DNA of 64,000 nucleotides, taken from Tupaia tana (lineage: Eukaryota; Chordata; Mammalia; Scandentia; Tupaiidae). The position numbers and the translations under genes are program-made. The notes under the pieces are model-generated. The model was not told the DNA's origin, did no database searches, and saw nothing but the letters and a program-made list of their open reading frames with translations. The DNA lies in the NCBI GenBank assembly GCA_026018925.1, contig JAKSZU010000004.1:12912964-12976963 (forward strand). The letters are read 5' to 3'. Positions 22,630-32,109 of the stretch are shown here, one piece after another; position 1 is the first letter of the stretch, and every line of letters begins with the position of its first letter.

Positions 22630-24281
22630 CCTTTCAGGTCAAATTAAAAATAAATAAGTAAATAAATAAATAAAGTTAGATACAATAATTCTTTAAAAAA
22701 ATAAAAATAAAACAGCAGTTGGCACAATTGTTACATTGCTGGATTCTCACGTAGTCAACCGCAGTTCAAGTCCTAGACCCAGCAGCTTAAAACTTACACT
22801 GGGCATGTGTGCATGCGTGCCCAGCTTCCCGAGAGGAGAGTGGTGAAGAAAGGGTTACAGCGTGGCCACATCCCGGGGGGTGGTTTTTCACTGTATCTCT
22901 CTGTGTCTTACTGGTGAGTGCATGTGCCCTATAGCAAAAATCTCTAAAAATCAAAAAACAAAAACAAAAACTCTGGTTACAGTGAGGCGAACAGAGAGGC
23001 CGAGAGGCAAAAGTTTCTGCAGACAGGCCGGCTGAGACACTGTGGTCGTGCTGAGGCAAGGTGATGGCAGCTTGCCGGGGCAGGCCACAGCAGAGGTGGG
23101 TGGACGGGGCAGGCGTCCAGGAAGCTGTGGTTTCCGGTCTGAGGGGCAGGTGAGCAGCAGTGGCATGGGCCGTGGCAGGTCTGGGTTGGTGGCAATGAGA
23201 TTCCTGGTGAGCCATCCGGGTGGAGCACACGTGGGTGGCAGGAGATGCGGGCCTGGGACACAGGAGAGAGCTGGCCTGCACGCAGCCCAGCCCATGCAGC
23301 TGAGCGAGAGGCAGGCCGGCTCCGGGAGCTGGCCCTGCTTGGCATGTCTCACACAGACTCTCTCCCACAGGTCTCGCTCTAGGAGCAGACATTCCCGTAA
23401 GAGCAGAAGCCGAAGCGGCAGCAGCAAAAGCAGCCATTCTAAGAGCAGATCACGGTCCAGGTAGGCTCGGCGGGGCGGGGCAGCAGGAGCCTGCGCTGTG
23501 ACGGGTCAGCGACCAGCTCCACTCCCAGCAGGAAGTGTGAGCACCCCTGTGTCCCCTCAGGTCGGGCTCCCGCTCCCGTAGCAAGAGCCGCAGCCGCAGC
23601 AAGAAGGAGAAGAGCAGGAGCCCCAGCAAGGGCAAGAGCCGCGGCCGCGGCCACAGCGAGGACCAGGCGGAGGGGAAGGTGCAGAACAGCGACGGCAGGG
23701 CCAAGTCCCGCAGCCACAGCCGCAGCCCGGAGCGGGCGGCTGAGCAGGAGAAGCGCGGGAGCAGGAGCAGGAGCAGGGAGAAGGGCCGCAGCCGCAGCCG
23801 CAGCAAGGACAAGAGGAAGGGCAGGAAGAGGAGCCGCGAGGAGAGCCGTAGCCGTAGCCGTAGCCGCAGCCGCAGCCGCAGCAGGAGCAGGAGCAGGAGC
23901 AGGAGCGAGCGCAGCCGGAAGCGAGGCAGCAAGCGTGACAGCAAGGCAGGCAGCGCCAAGAAGAAGAGGAAGGAGGATGCCGACCGCTCGGCCTCCCGCT
24001 CCCGCTCCCGCTCGCCGTCCCGCTCTGCATCGAAGGAGCGCGATCATGCCAAGGCCGAGTCTGGCCAGAGGGAAGGCCGCGGAGAGGGGGATGACTCTGG
24101 CGCCGCCCAGGAGGCCCGGTCCAGGTCAAGATCCAGTTCCAAATCGAAACCAAACCCGCCGTCAGAATCACGCTCCAGATCAAAATCCGCTTCAAAGACC
24201 CGATCCCGGTCCAAGTCGAGGTCCCGGTCGGCTTCCCAGTCGGCCTCCCGGTCTCGATCCAGGTCCCACTCGAGGTCCTAA
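12203..24281 (+). CDS. SRSF4: SRSF4, serine/arginine-rich splicing factor 4 (exons 2-6, 5' partial)
   Basis: Joined exons 12203-12345, 13220-13332, 17508-17722, 23371-23460 and 23561-24281 read without a stop and encode 426 residues. Seen: the RNP1-containing end of RRM1 ([20 protein letters not shown]), a Gly/Arg linker, a pseudo-RRM with the SWQDLKD hallmark (split across exons 3/4), then a long RS domain ending SRSHSRS. Known: SR proteins bind exonic enhancers, recruit spliceosome components and are phosphorylated by SRPK/CLK kinases in the nucleus. Two RRMs plus a very long RS domain identify SRSF4 (SRp75) rather than SRSF5/6. All junctions are GT-AG and codon phases match. The first ~36 residues (exon 1) are outside the window. 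With those, total length would be near 462, shorter than the 494 I recall for human, the difference lying in the RS domain. Confidence 0.97.
12346..13219 (+). other. SRSF4: SRSF4 intron 2
   Basis: 874 bp, AT-rich, free of the SINEs that crowd the neighbouring introns. It holds a possible cassette exon (12631-12801; see findings) and an old L1-like segment. Confidence 0.85.
12880..13095 (+). mobile_element. Possible old LINE-1 3' fragment
   Basis: ataaaggttaatgaacatac followed by tcatcacttcatcaattttcgtgtg resembles an old L1 3' region (taatgaacatatccatcacctc). Diverged; from memory only. Confidence 0.45.
13220..13332 (+). CDS. SRSF4: SRSF4 exon 3 (linker and start of RRM2)
   Basis: 113 bp, acceptor ctcccaaag, donor gtttgg. 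Encodes [16 protein letters not shown], then [20 protein letters not shown], the first strand and helix 1 of the pseudo-RRM. Ends on a codon boundary. Confidence 0.97.
13697..13977 (-). mobile_element. tRNA-derived SINE, long form, with target-site duplication
   Basis: Element 13711-13963; duplication GCCTGCTCATTTTT at 13697-13710 and 13964-13977. T-tail, ccattctcccctcgggatcttgg body and a complete head complement. Intron 3 of SRSF4. Confidence 0.92.
14237..14421 (-). mobile_element. tRNA-derived SINE, short form
   Basis: T run then atttattcattcattcattttaatttggccagag, gggaaagtgagaaagcaagccacc and head complement cacctgctggtcccc. Confidence 0.87.
14422..14669 (-). mobile_element. tRNA-derived SINE, long form
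   Basis: Abuts the previous copy at 14421/14422: aagagacggatctttgctatagg, body ccattctcctcttgggattttgg, head complement acacaatctgctagtctcc. The older copy was probably the insertion site. Confidence 0.82.
14925..15170 (+). mobile_element. tRNA-derived SINE, long form
   Basis: Head gggccagcaggtagcgtagtag, B box gttcaaaccc, internal gtgtgcccaaaatcccaggagg, tail aaaaaataaataaataaag. Confidence 0.88.
15579..15800 (+). mobile_element. tRNA-derived SINE, old long form
   Basis: Head ggggccgggcagcggcatagtgg, internal gtgtgagtacccaaaaccccaa, ending gactagtgcacgtgctaac; the B box is eroded. Confidence 0.7.
15898..16075 (+). mobile_element. 7SL-RNA-derived SINE preceded by a tRNA-like head (possible composite)
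   Basis: 15974-16060 follows the 5' half of 7SL RNA/FLAM: ggctgggcgcggcgg, then tatggtcccagctgcttagg, then aaggccagagggtcgc, then a jump to agcgggacgccctgtctttacg, as in an Alu/FLAM monomer with an internal deletion. Upstream 15901-15970 is tRNA-like, with a B-box-like gcaggttcagctccc. Whether both halves form one mobile unit or two adjacent old insertions cannot be settled from one copy. Confidence 0.65.
16187..16335 (+). mobile_element. tRNA-derived SINE, hybrid form
   Basis: Head and gtggcttgctttctcactttc junction as in the short form, but the 3' end ctggtgagcacacatgccttattgcaaac belongs to the long form. Confidence 0.8.
16338..16580 (+). mobile_element. tRNA-derived SINE, long form
   Basis: Head ttgggacaatcagatggcataatgg, B box gtttgagtcctgg, 3' end agcgaatgcacactccctgtagc. 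Follows the hybrid copy directly. Confidence 0.85.
17508..17722 (+). CDS. SRSF4: SRSF4 exon 4 (rest of RRM2, start of RS domain)
   Basis: 215 bp, acceptor ctcctttag, donor gtactt. Encodes [15 protein letters not shown], the helix 2 and strands of the pseudo-RRM through [18 protein letters not shown], then the first RS residues SYSRSRSHS. The last two bases (ag) form an Arg codon with exon 5. Confidence 0.97.
17723..18500. other. SRSF4 intron 4, unique 5' part
   Basis: No recognisable repeat or gene. Confidence 0.45.
18666..19108 (-). mobile_element. Middle SINE of the nest, long form
   Basis: Occupies 18666-18747 and 18939-19108: T-rich tail, gagaggtttttgctataggg, then after the inner insertion aatcaccccctggggggatgg through the head complement ccacctgctggtcc. 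Confidence 0.88.
18748..18938 (+). mobile_element. Inner SINE of the nest, short form, with target-site duplication
   Basis: Element 18759-18927 on the plus strand; duplication AGAAAGCAAGA at 18748-18758 and 18928-18938, taken from the middle SINE. Youngest of the three. Confidence 0.9.
19440..19697 (-). mobile_element. tRNA-derived SINE, long form
   Basis: T run, gagaggtttttgctatagggcg, cccccaggggggatggccac, head complement ctaactgctggtccc. CpG-rich and little diverged. Confidence 0.92.
19732..20158. repeat. Minisatellite, 37-bp unit
   Basis: Units beginning gtgtgggcgtacacgggcac start at 19884, 19921, 19958, 19995, 20032 and 20069, exactly 37 bp apart. Looser, older copies lie before them from about 19740 and a degenerate copy after. 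Because 37 is not a multiple of 3 and the unit lacks stops, both strands appear open over several hundred bases; this is not coding. Confidence 0.95.
20159..20250 (-). mobile_element. tRNA-derived SINE, head portion
   Basis: gtgtgtttttcaagctgcggg, then gatttgaactgtggccagc (complemented B box) and agggctgacc. The minisatellite sits where this element's body should be. Confidence 0.6.
20260..20940. other. Unique intronic stretch
   Basis: SRSF4 intron 4; nothing recognised. Confidence 0.4.
20947..21155. repeat. Minisatellite, 41-bp unit
   Basis: Five tandem units starting at 20947, 20988, 21029, 21070 and 21111 (cgaggtgtgcccggccgtct ... ccaggtcatct). Substitutions are few. Generates spurious long open frames. 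Confidence 0.95.
21156..21890. other. Unique intronic stretch
   Basis: No recognisable feature between the minisatellite and the next SINE. Confidence 0.4.
21891..22181 (-). mobile_element. tRNA-derived SINE, long form, with target-site duplication
   Basis: Element about 21906-22166; duplication TATCACTGAACTTTT at 21891-21905 and 22167-22181. CpG sites in the tRNA head (gcgaaccacggtcgactacg) are retained. Confidence 0.93.
22494..22710 (+). mobile_element. tRNA-derived SINE, short form, expanded (CT)n
   Basis: Head ggggccagcaggtggtgaggtg, then a CT microsatellite at 22579-22626 in place of the usual short pyrimidine run, then gtcaaattaaaaataaataag. Confidence 0.88.
22712..22975 (+). mobile_element. 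tRNA-derived SINE, long form
   Basis: acagcagttggcacaattgttac head, B box gttcaagtcc, gtgcatgcgtgcccagcttcc, ending tagcaaaaatctctaaaaa. Confidence 0.85.
22976..23370. other. Unique 3' end of SRSF4 intron 4
   Basis: No repeat recognised; ends in the acceptor tctctcccacag. Confidence 0.5.
23371..23460 (+). CDS. SRSF4: SRSF4 exon 5 (RS domain)
   Basis: 90 bp, acceptor ctcccacag, donor gtaggc. Encodes RS residues including [20 protein letters not shown]. Begins with the third base of an Arg codon and ends with the first two of another. Confidence 0.96.
23561..24281 (+). CDS. SRSF4: SRSF4 exon 6 (RS domain and C terminus)
   Basis: Coding part 721 bp, acceptor gtcccctcag after a 100-bp intron (23461-23560); stop TAA at 24279-24281. 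Encodes long RS/RSK tracts interrupted by [16 protein letters not shown] and [16 protein letters not shown] and ends [11 protein letters not shown]. Codons of the first two thirds are almost all G/C-ending with AGCCGC and AGGAGC runs at about 23846-23906; the last 170 bases keep A/T-ending codons. Confidence 0.97.
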
Positions 24282-24930
24282 CGGCCGGCCGCGGCTGGGA
24301 CTGCTGGGAGCGCTTTTGTACAGGTTTGGTAGCGTAGCACAAGTGGTCGGAGTAGGACCCGCGTCCCCGCTGTACATTCTAACTGCCCGGTGGTGTGTCT
24401 GTACTTGTCCAATCTCAGTGCTTCCTCTCAGTAAAGCCTCCTGGCACCAGGCCTTCCTGCTCGACTGAAAACAAACCTCTTCGAAAACCTCCCATTACTC
24501 ACGGCCCAGGCCTGCGGTAGTGTCCCAGGCCTTGGCTGTCAGGCCTGGCCTGCCCTCCGGGAGCTCGGTGCCCGCGCAGCCCCAAGGCTGGAACGATGGC
24601 TTAGGTGGGTATGTGAGCTCAGCCATTTTTGCCCTTGAATTGATGCCCTTCGGTGTATGCCATTTAGTGAAAGTGCTAAGTCTTAAGTTTCCTACCACTT
24701 CGGTCTCACACTTTTGGACTTAACAGAGTTGTCGTATAGCACCGTCGAGGAGAATCGACACCTGCAGTGCCCGTAGGGAGTCAGCTGTAGAGTTCCACGT
24801 TCTGGTATTGTGACTATATTGTTTTATATTAAAAAAGAGAAGAATTTTTTTTAATTTTATTTTTCCCTGTCTTGCAAAGTATAGTGATCCCTGTTTCCAT
24901 TAAATTTGAATAAAGACTATTTTTGCTTGA
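24282..24930 (+). other. SRSF4: SRSF4 3'UTR
   Basis: Runs from the stop codon to a cleavage site expected 10-30 bases after the AATAAA at 24909-24914. AT-rich toward the end, with no SINE insertions, in contrast to flanking DNA. Confidence 0.85.
24909..24914 (+). promoter_or_regulatory. SRSF4: SRSF4 poly(A) signal
   Basis: Canonical AATAAA about 630 bases after the stop codon, followed by a T/G-containing stretch (ctatttttgcttg). Confidence 0.88.
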
Positions 24931-25103
24931 CAAAATTTCATGGCGCTTGAATCAGAGTTGCATCCTCCTGTAATGTCACCACCTCTTCCGTGAGCAGTGT
25001 CCCCCCAGCGGCTGTCCTGCCCCCGGGGCCCTCCCATGGTGGGGAGCAGCGCCTTCTATAAGATTCTCCTCACTCAGCAGCACAGCCAGGTTCCTAGGGA
25101 CTT

Positions 25104-25400
25104 CTGACCCTGCTGTCTTTTTCCTTTTTTTTTTATGGAGAGGTTTTTGCTATAGGGTGCGTGCACTCGTCAGACAGACACAGAGAGACAGACAGAAAGC
25201 GAGAAATCACCCCCCAGGGGGGATGGTCACACCGCAATCCCTTCTCCTCCATTCTCCTCTCGGGATCTTGGGCACACATGCACATGCGCCCAGCGTGAGT
25301 TTTAAGCCACCGGGTCTGGGACGTGAACCGCGGTCGACTACATGGGAGTCCAGTGACATAGCCATTACGCTAACTGCTGGTTCCCTGACCCTGCTGTCTT
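25104..25400 (-). mobile_element. tRNA-derived SINE, long form, with target-site duplication
   Basis: Element 25120-25384; perfect 16-bp duplication CTGACCCTGCTGTCTT at 25104-25119 and 25385-25400. Sits about 175 bp past the SRSF4 poly(A) site. Confidence 0.95.
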
Positions 25401-26312
25401 CAGAAGCTCGTGGCCAGGCTGGTGAGAAGTGCCCTGGGTAGGGGCCCCGCGGCAGCCACAGCTCTGCGTGGGCAGTTCTTCCTTCCACGCCACTCGTTCA
25501 CCTCGCCAGGATCCAGTGCTCCATCACCTGGACCTGAGCTCTGCGAACCGGGCGCACTGCAGTGCGGGCCTGGCCTTGGGACCTGGCTCTGTTCTCACCC
25601 CAGCGGGGGAGAAAGCAGAGGGAGGGCCGTCGTTACGTGTGACAGGCGTGGCCGGAGAGAGCCACTCGGGTGGCCTGGGAGTCAGGGCGTTCTCAGAGTG
25701 CAGCCCTCCTGACTGGAGATCGGGGGCCCGTGATGCGCATGGCAGTGAGGTGGCCTTGCATTCCTGCCCAAAGCAGCAGCTGTGAGCGAAGCGTGGGGCG
25801 GGGTCAGCACGGGTAAGGGCTGGGCAGGGGCTGGCTGCCTGGAGACGGGTGATTCAGGCTGTCCTCCCGGTGCTGGGCCTGACCAGAGGAAGACAGTGAG
25901 CGCAAGGGGTTTGGAAAGGAGGGGCAGAGTGAGCAGGGAAAGGGCAGTCTGCAGGCCGCCAGACCGAGCCCACCAGACCATGCCCGGGACCGTCAGGCCC
26001 AGGAGAAGCACCATCGAGGGCTTGGGGAAGTGAAAGCGCTCGTTTTGGATAGAGAGAATTTCAGGAGCAGACCGAGCCGGACCCCAGGCCCCTACAGGTT
26101 CTCACACCTTTATCCGGCCCTGAGGCTAAAGCAGCCCAAGCATTCCAGGCCATCCTGCAGCTCGAGGGACACACCAGGTGCGTTGGCATGTCCAGAGCCC
26201 AAAGGGAGCGATGGAGGGGATTTGCTGCGTGACCTTGCCCCCGGGTGCACTCGGCGCCAATGAGTGGCAAGAATTCAGGAGTCCCCAGTGTTTATCACTA
26301 TAAGGACGGGAC
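25401..26312. other. Unique intergenic stretch
   Basis: GC-rich, no exon or repeat recognised. Confidence 0.45.
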
Positions 26313-26446
26313 ATTAACATTTATCCATTTATTTATGTAATTTGACCAGAGTGACAAAGTGAGAAAGCAAGCCACCAGGTCCGGGACTTGAACCACAATC
26401 GGCCATGTGGGAGTTCAGCACCTTCACCACACCACCTGCTGGCCCC
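26313..26446 (-). mobile_element. tRNA-derived SINE, short form
   Basis: catttatttatgtaatttgaccagag, gtgagaaagcaagccaccagg, gacttgaaccacaatc and head complement cacctgctggcccc. Confidence 0.85.
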
Positions 26447-26934
26447 ACAAGTGTAAATTTTTTAAACCAAATATTTGAAGGCTTACCTTACTGTAACATG
26501 CCAACTCCTGATTTTTTCTAATTCCATTCCAAATTTTGTTTCCAATTACAAAAACAAAGTTATGTGTATATAATTTGATAAACTCACTTAACATCACGAG
26601 CATTGACAAGTTCTCGCTTGCACCTCTGAGCCGCGTCGATTCTAGCTAACCAGGTGAACTAGCATGTGATCCTCACACACTGGCCTGTAAGTTCTGTGCA
26701 CGTAGAAAGTGGTGTTTTGTCCAGCAATGTCAACATCTAGTTTAGATACCGAATTTGCAAAGAGGAGGCCCAGCCTAGGCGGCACCATCCGTAGCAGACG
26801 GACTGCAGTGTTGCACTGGGCTGACAGCAGGTTCAAACCCTGGGTGCACCAGAAGTAATTTAAAATAATTTCTTTTTTAAAAAGTGGGAAATACCATCTG
26901 TCACACCCCAGATGTGTGAACACCATCTTCTTTC
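26447..26934. other. AT-rich intergenic stretch
   Basis: Possibly old retroelement remains, but no family could be named. Confidence 0.35.
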
Positions 26935-27181
26935 TTCTTTTTTTTTTTTTTTTTCGGTGAGGTTTTTGCTATAGGGCGCATGCACTCCCCAGAGAGACAG
27001 AAAGCGAGAAATCACCCCTGGGGGGATGGCCATGCCGCAATCCCTTCTCCATTCTCCTCTCAGGATCTTGGGCACGCATGCACACATGCCCAGTGTGAGT
27101 TTAAGCCGCCGGGTCCAGGACCCGAACTGCGACTGACTGTGGGAGTCCAGCGACACAGCCATTACGCCGACTGCTGGTCCC
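26935..27181 (-). mobile_element. tRNA-derived SINE, long form
   Basis: T run 26938-26954, ggtgaggtttttgctatagggcg, ccattctcctctcaggatcttgg, head complement cgactgctggtcccg. Confidence 0.9.
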
Positions 27182-27712
27182 GACTAGCCCCGTTTTCACT
27201 AGTCCTCACAGCAGCACCCTAATGTCAGGCTGTCAGGTCCAATGGCTGATGAAGGACTGCCCGGTGTCTAGCGCCCCCAGGTGTCCCATGACCCCAGCGG
27301 CAGACCGACACGGGGAGTGCCTGCCACGGGCTAAGCACTGGCTGGGCGCCGAGACCTGTGTGAGCAAGACAGACCCTCTTTCTGCTCAAGGAACACGTTG
27401 TTCACGTGACCCAGCCCCAGGGCTTGCTCCATGATGGCGTTGGCACTGAGCACCCGGGCCCGATAATGACGGGGAGAGCCGTCAGGCTCACAGACCCACC
27501 GACTGCGAGGCACGCTCCTGCTGCCACACAGGCGATGTCTAGGTGCAAGGCTCGTGCTGGCTGCGGTGGCTGCAGGGTGACAGGCACGCTGCACTGTGGG
27601 CCAGCTACCACCTGCCCTCCCCTTGCGATCCCCGGGCCGTGGGAGGCAGACCTGGGAACAGGAAGGGCCCATGTGACCCAGCTGCCCACCAGCACAGCTA
27701 AGCGTGCCTATT
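27182..27712. other. Unique intergenic stretch
   Basis: Nothing recognised. Confidence 0.4.
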
Positions 27713-27900
27713 AGGGGCGCAGGGTGGGGTGGGGCCGACATGGCTGACCACGTCTACGGGCCCAGACCTGGCAGCGTGTGCGTGCACTGAGCCAGAAGTC
27801 GCCCCATTGCAGGGTGCTCGCCGCTCTCTACCTCCCTCGTCTCAATCTCTCCATCTCTCTCTGGCCAGGGTACACACCCTCTGGCAATTAAAAAAGTAAA
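27713..27900 (+). mobile_element. tRNA-derived SINE, degenerate copy
   Basis: ggccgacatggctgaccacg in the head region, gcccagacctggcagcgtg, and a 3' end ccagggtacacaccctctggc before a short A-rich tail. Confidence 0.55.
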
Positions 27901-28275
27901 AGAAAAGCAAATGAAGACAGAAGGTCCAGGGTGACGCTACTGACCAGTCTGGCACAGCTAGTGGCAGGGTTCGTCCCTCGATTCTGCTGGCCTCCTCCCT
28001 TAGCAAACGTCGTCGGTGACACGACCACAGGAAGGCATGTGAGACCACTGAGGACGCGCTCCTGCAGCACTGCCGCTGGGCGCCGTCGCGGGTATCAGCC
28101 ACACGAGCACTGCTCAGGTGCGGCCTACTCCCGCTGGGCCCAGCCACGTCACCCCACGCCCAGCTCAGAGGAGGCTGGCTCGTCATCTCTGCTGTGGAGG
28201 AGGGCGCATCCATGCCCACAGAAGTGTGCTCCGTGGGCTTCCCCAAAACAGGAAGCAAAGGAATACGAAGGTGGG

Positions 28276-28500
28276 GGGTGCCGGGCCCAGCAGCTAGAGA
28301 GCTGGGTCCCATCTGGCTGACCCCATGGTTCGAATCCCAGCCCCCACAGTGGGGGTGTGGGTGCATGTGCTTGTGCGTGTGTGTCCGGAACCCTGACAGG
28401 ATGGAGAGGGAAGAGAAGGGACTGAGGCATGACCAAGCCCCATGGAGGGTGTTTGCTCTCTCCTTTTGTCTCTAGTGAGTGCACGTACCTTTAACGCTTA
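28276..28500 (+). mobile_element. tRNA-derived SINE, old long form
   Basis: ccgggcccagcagctagagag, B box ggttcgaatcccagc, gtgtgtgtccggaaccctgac, ending ctagtgagtgcacgtacc. Target of the next insertion. Confidence 0.72.
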
Positions 28501-28794
28501 CCAAAAGTGGTCTGGGGAACCAGCAGTTAGCGTAATGGCTATGTCACTGGACTCCCACATAGTTGACCGCGGTTCGCGTCCTGGACCCGGTGGCTTAAAA
28601 CTCACGCCGGGCGCGTGTGCGTGCGTGCCCAAGATCCCAAGAAGAGAATGGAGAAGGGATTGCAGCATGACCATCCCCCCTGGGGCGTGATTTCTCGCTT
28701 TCTGTCTCTATGTCTCTCTCTGTCTGGCGAGTGCACGCGCCCTATAGCGGAAAAAAAAAAAAAAAAAAAAAAAAAACGCTCCAAAAGCGGTCTG
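28501..28794 (+). mobile_element. tRNA-derived SINE, long form, with target-site duplication
   Basis: Element 28515-28776 with a long A-tail (28750-28776). Duplication CCAAAAGTGGTCTG at 28501-28514 and CCAAAAGCGGTCTG at 28781-28794 (one mismatch). CpG-rich. Confidence 0.92.
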
Positions 28795-30029
28795 AAGGCC
28801 CTCCACACCCTCGCTCTGCCCCCGCTTTCACCTGCAGAGGGCCTGTTCCACCGTCCCTCTCCCTCCAGGCCTGCCCCACACTGCCGTGTTCTCCCACATA
28901 TGCTGACTACGTCTCAGGTGGCCTGGCTGGGGCTCCAAACTACGGGGACATGTGCCATGCAGCTTCTCGAGCAGGGCGTCCGCGCAGCCCACGGAGGGGC
29001 CCCACCGCCTCTCGAGACACTCCCCGACCTGCCCCCGCCCACGGGTGAGAGCCCAAAGGAACAAGCAGGCCTGACTGCACTGCAGCAGGAACACACTGCT
29101 CAGAAGCCAGATCCCACGTGGCAACAGGTTCAAATCCCAGGTGGTGAGCCTGAAACACACCAGCAAGCATGTGAGTGCCCAGGGCCTGAAGGACAGGAAG
29201 AAGGGGGTCACAGTGTGCCCGTGTGCCCGGCCAGCAGGGCCCAGCGCTGCTCGCGGTCAGGGAGACGGCAGGCAGGGCGGGAGAGGAGAAGGCACTTCTG
29301 GAGGCCGCCACAGGGAGACAGGCAGCAAGCACCAAGCTGTCCTGAAAAGCTCGACGTGTCCCGGGCACTTGGGGCACGAGACACGCGCACACCGTTACCA
29401 ACCTGTCACCAGCCACCTGGCGGTAAGTCCTCTGTCTTCGCTCCTGCGAACGGTGCCTCGAGTGGACAGGTCTCCTGGCCAGGCAAGAGGCACAACAGGC
29501 GACTGTCCTCCCTCAGGGTGGACGGCAGGAGCCCGGACAGCAGAGCAGTGCCGGGGAGGCCACAGCCCTAACGGCAGAGACCGGGCCAGTATCCTCCTGC
29601 AGACCGGGCGGCCGGTGGCACCCCGCCCACCGAGGCCACCGCCCACAGCTCACGGGCACGGCACCTGTCACTGTGACCTGTGCCGCTGCCCTCCACTCCC
29701 TGCAACTGATTTCCGACTGACTGGCGACACTGACCACTGACCACTTCTGGAGCTTGGGGTCAGTGCCTGCACCTGCCCGTGAGCCTGGGAACGCCTTTCC
29801 AGAAATTCAGATGGGGCCCTGCGGGCTTCTGCTGTCATTCCTGTATTCTCCTGAGGCGCGTAGGTTTGGGGACCCCTGATTTTATTCCTCCTAAGATACA
29901 CCTCCTGCGATGTTCTGGTCTAGGCAGTCCTCGTCCTCACGGTAGGGTCCTAGTCTGGGTGGTCGGAACAAGGAATGGCGCCCTCTGGGTGGGGCCTGGC
30001 GGCCTGAGGCTGTCCCGCTGCCTTTGTGT
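28795..30029. other. Mostly unique intergenic stretch
   Basis: GC-rich. A degenerate plus-strand SINE body may occupy 29100-29215 (B-box-like caggttcaaatcccagg at 29125-29141). No coding exon identified. Confidence 0.4.
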
Positions 30030-30250
30030 TGGGTCGGGTCCTGTGTTGCTGTGGGGCAACTCCCCTGAGACCCAGAGGGACAGTGAGAAAGGTCTCCGTG
30101 GCATGGCCATGGGGCGACCCCTCCCCATCTCCTCTCGGGGTTCTGAGCACATGCACACGAGCCCGGAATGTTTTGCAAGTTGTCGGGGCCAGGACTCAAA
30201 CCCCGAGTCAGCCACGTGGGATCCACGCCTCCTGCCGCCCTGCCTGGCGC
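30030..30250 (-). mobile_element. tRNA-derived SINE, old long form
   Basis: ccccatctcctctcggggttctgagcac, gttttgcaagttgtcggggcc, complemented B box ggactcaaaccccgag and a weak head. Confidence 0.6.
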
Positions 30251-31470
30251 TGGCTGCCTCTCGTCTGCTTCAGTCATCCCACAGCCTGAACGTCCCCTAA
30301 GCATGGCTGCTAGTGGCACGGTGGTGGCAGGAGGCGCCCGCACTCTCGCAGGGTCCTCGGTGGAGGGACTGGAGCTCCCCCCTCCCAGCTGCAGATCCGA
30401 AGTGGAGAAAGGCTCCCTGCCGACTCGTCCCCACCGGGTGCCGACGCCGGGGTACTGGCCTGCTCGGGGTCAGATCTTGCCCGGCCCGCGGTGTTCCCTG
30501 CCTGGTGTGAGGGGCAGACGCGGCTCTGTAGCTCCCGAGGGCCAGCCCTGCCCTGGCTGCCACCAGTGCGGGAGTCCCTGCCCCTGCAGAGGGGCTCAAC
30601 GGGCCAGTTGGCCTCTGACCTCTCTGACCATCAGGGCAGATGGCAGAACCATGTGACCCCATGGTAGCGCTCACACGAGCCACAACTCATGTCACCAACT
30701 ACAGAGGCCACAGTCACGGAAGTGTGGTCCGAATCCAAGGGGTTCCACTTCCTTCTGGGCAAACTAGAGTTTCCGCACCCGACACAATTATTCAGGGCGG
30801 CCCACTGCTCAGGTGCACCCCACGCTCGGGAGAGCCTGGCCCCCTTCCCACTGCGCCCAGACGGGAACAGAACCCAAGGCACTGCCCAGCCGAGGGCGTT
30901 GGCTCACCCGCTTCCTGTCCGGCCTCACTACCCCGAGAGCAGGCCGCTCCTGCTCCAACGAAGCCTGGGACCCTCCTGGGTGGCAGTGACACGCAGGAAG
31001 CCCCCGGCACGGGGCTGGCTCTGGCAGCCACAGGGAATCCCGGCGGTGGGCCCACGGGGTCCTGCTCACTGCGACCAGTACGGCCACTAGCGTGTGGCTG
31101 CTGCTCGCTGCTTCTCGCGGCTGGAGGAGGGGGTGTGTCTCTGGGACCAGTTTCAGGGAGACCAGCAGCAAGAGCCACAGGCTGTCGGTCTCGTAGTGCT
31201 GGTGACAGGCGCCAGGCCCAGCGCCGTCAGAGCCCCTCACTTCCCTGAGCGGTCGTCCTGACTGCTTCAAGGACGCGCCTGGGTTCCCACCTGCCGCTCC
31301 TCAGACGGGCTTCTCCGGCAGCACGCGGGCGGACGGTTCACGCAGCGGCCGTAAGCCCAGGTGGCGGCAGGCAGTCCTGCTGAGCCTCGGGCTGGTCTGC
31401 TTCACCTGCGGGTGCCTCTCTCTCTCTCTCATTCATGTGCACTCCATGGGGAAAAGCAACTGGGGCCACT
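30251..31470. other. Unique GC-rich intergenic stretch
   Basis: Several overlapping open frames on both strands, none with a recognisable domain or splice context. Confidence 0.4.
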
Positions 31471-31474
31471 AAAG

Positions 31475-31725
31475 GAGGGGCAGCCAGTGGTGTGGCGGCT
31501 AGGGCGCGGTACCCCACACCGCTGACTACACGGCTGGAGTCTGAGACCTGGTGGCTTGAGACACCCTGAGCACGTGTGTGCGTGCCCAAACCTACGAGAG
31601 GACAGTGAAGGAGAAGGGACGCAGCACGGCCGTCCTCCTGGGGTGATTTCTTGCTTTCCCTCTCTCGTCTCTCTCCGGCAAGTTGTATGTGCCCTGTAGA
31701 AAAACTAAACATCTTTAGATAAAAG
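31475..31725 (+). mobile_element. tRNA-derived SINE, old long form
   Basis: ggggcagccagtggtgtggcgg head, gtgtgcgtgcccaaacctacg, ggtgatttcttgctttccctc, ending tgccctgtagaaaaac. Confidence 0.78.
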
Positions 31726-31779
31726 AGGGAAAGAGCTAGGCTTTCTATAGCTGGTGATGCTCTGAGTAACACCTACTGC

Positions 31780-31998
31780 TGGGCCAGCCGGTGACCTGGT
31801 GGGTAAAGGGGCTGGATCCCACATGGCCAGCAGCACGGCTCAAGTCCAGACCGGGAAGCTCGGAGGATACCTGGCACAGGTGCGCACGTGCCCAAAACCC
31901 CGAGGGAAGAGAGGAGAAAGAAGACATTGACTACGACTGCCCTGGGGAGCTTCCTCACTGTTTCTCTCTCTCCAGCAAGCACACGTGCCCCATAGGAT
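31780..31998 (+). mobile_element. tRNA-derived SINE, old long form
   Basis: gggccagccggtgacctggtg head, B box ggctcaagtcc, gcgcacgtgcccaaaacccc, ending caagcacacgtgccccatagg. Confidence 0.78.
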
Positions 31999-32053
31999 TT
32001 TTTTTGGTTTAATTTTATTTATTCATTCATTTATTTTAATTGGACTAGACACA

Positions 32054-32109
<56 letters not shown>

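Noticed and set aside
23439..24342. Ala/Leu-rich and Ser/Gly-rich minus-strand open frames
   Set aside because: Antisense of the SRSF4 RS-coding exon; RS codons read backward give stop-free low-complexity frames.
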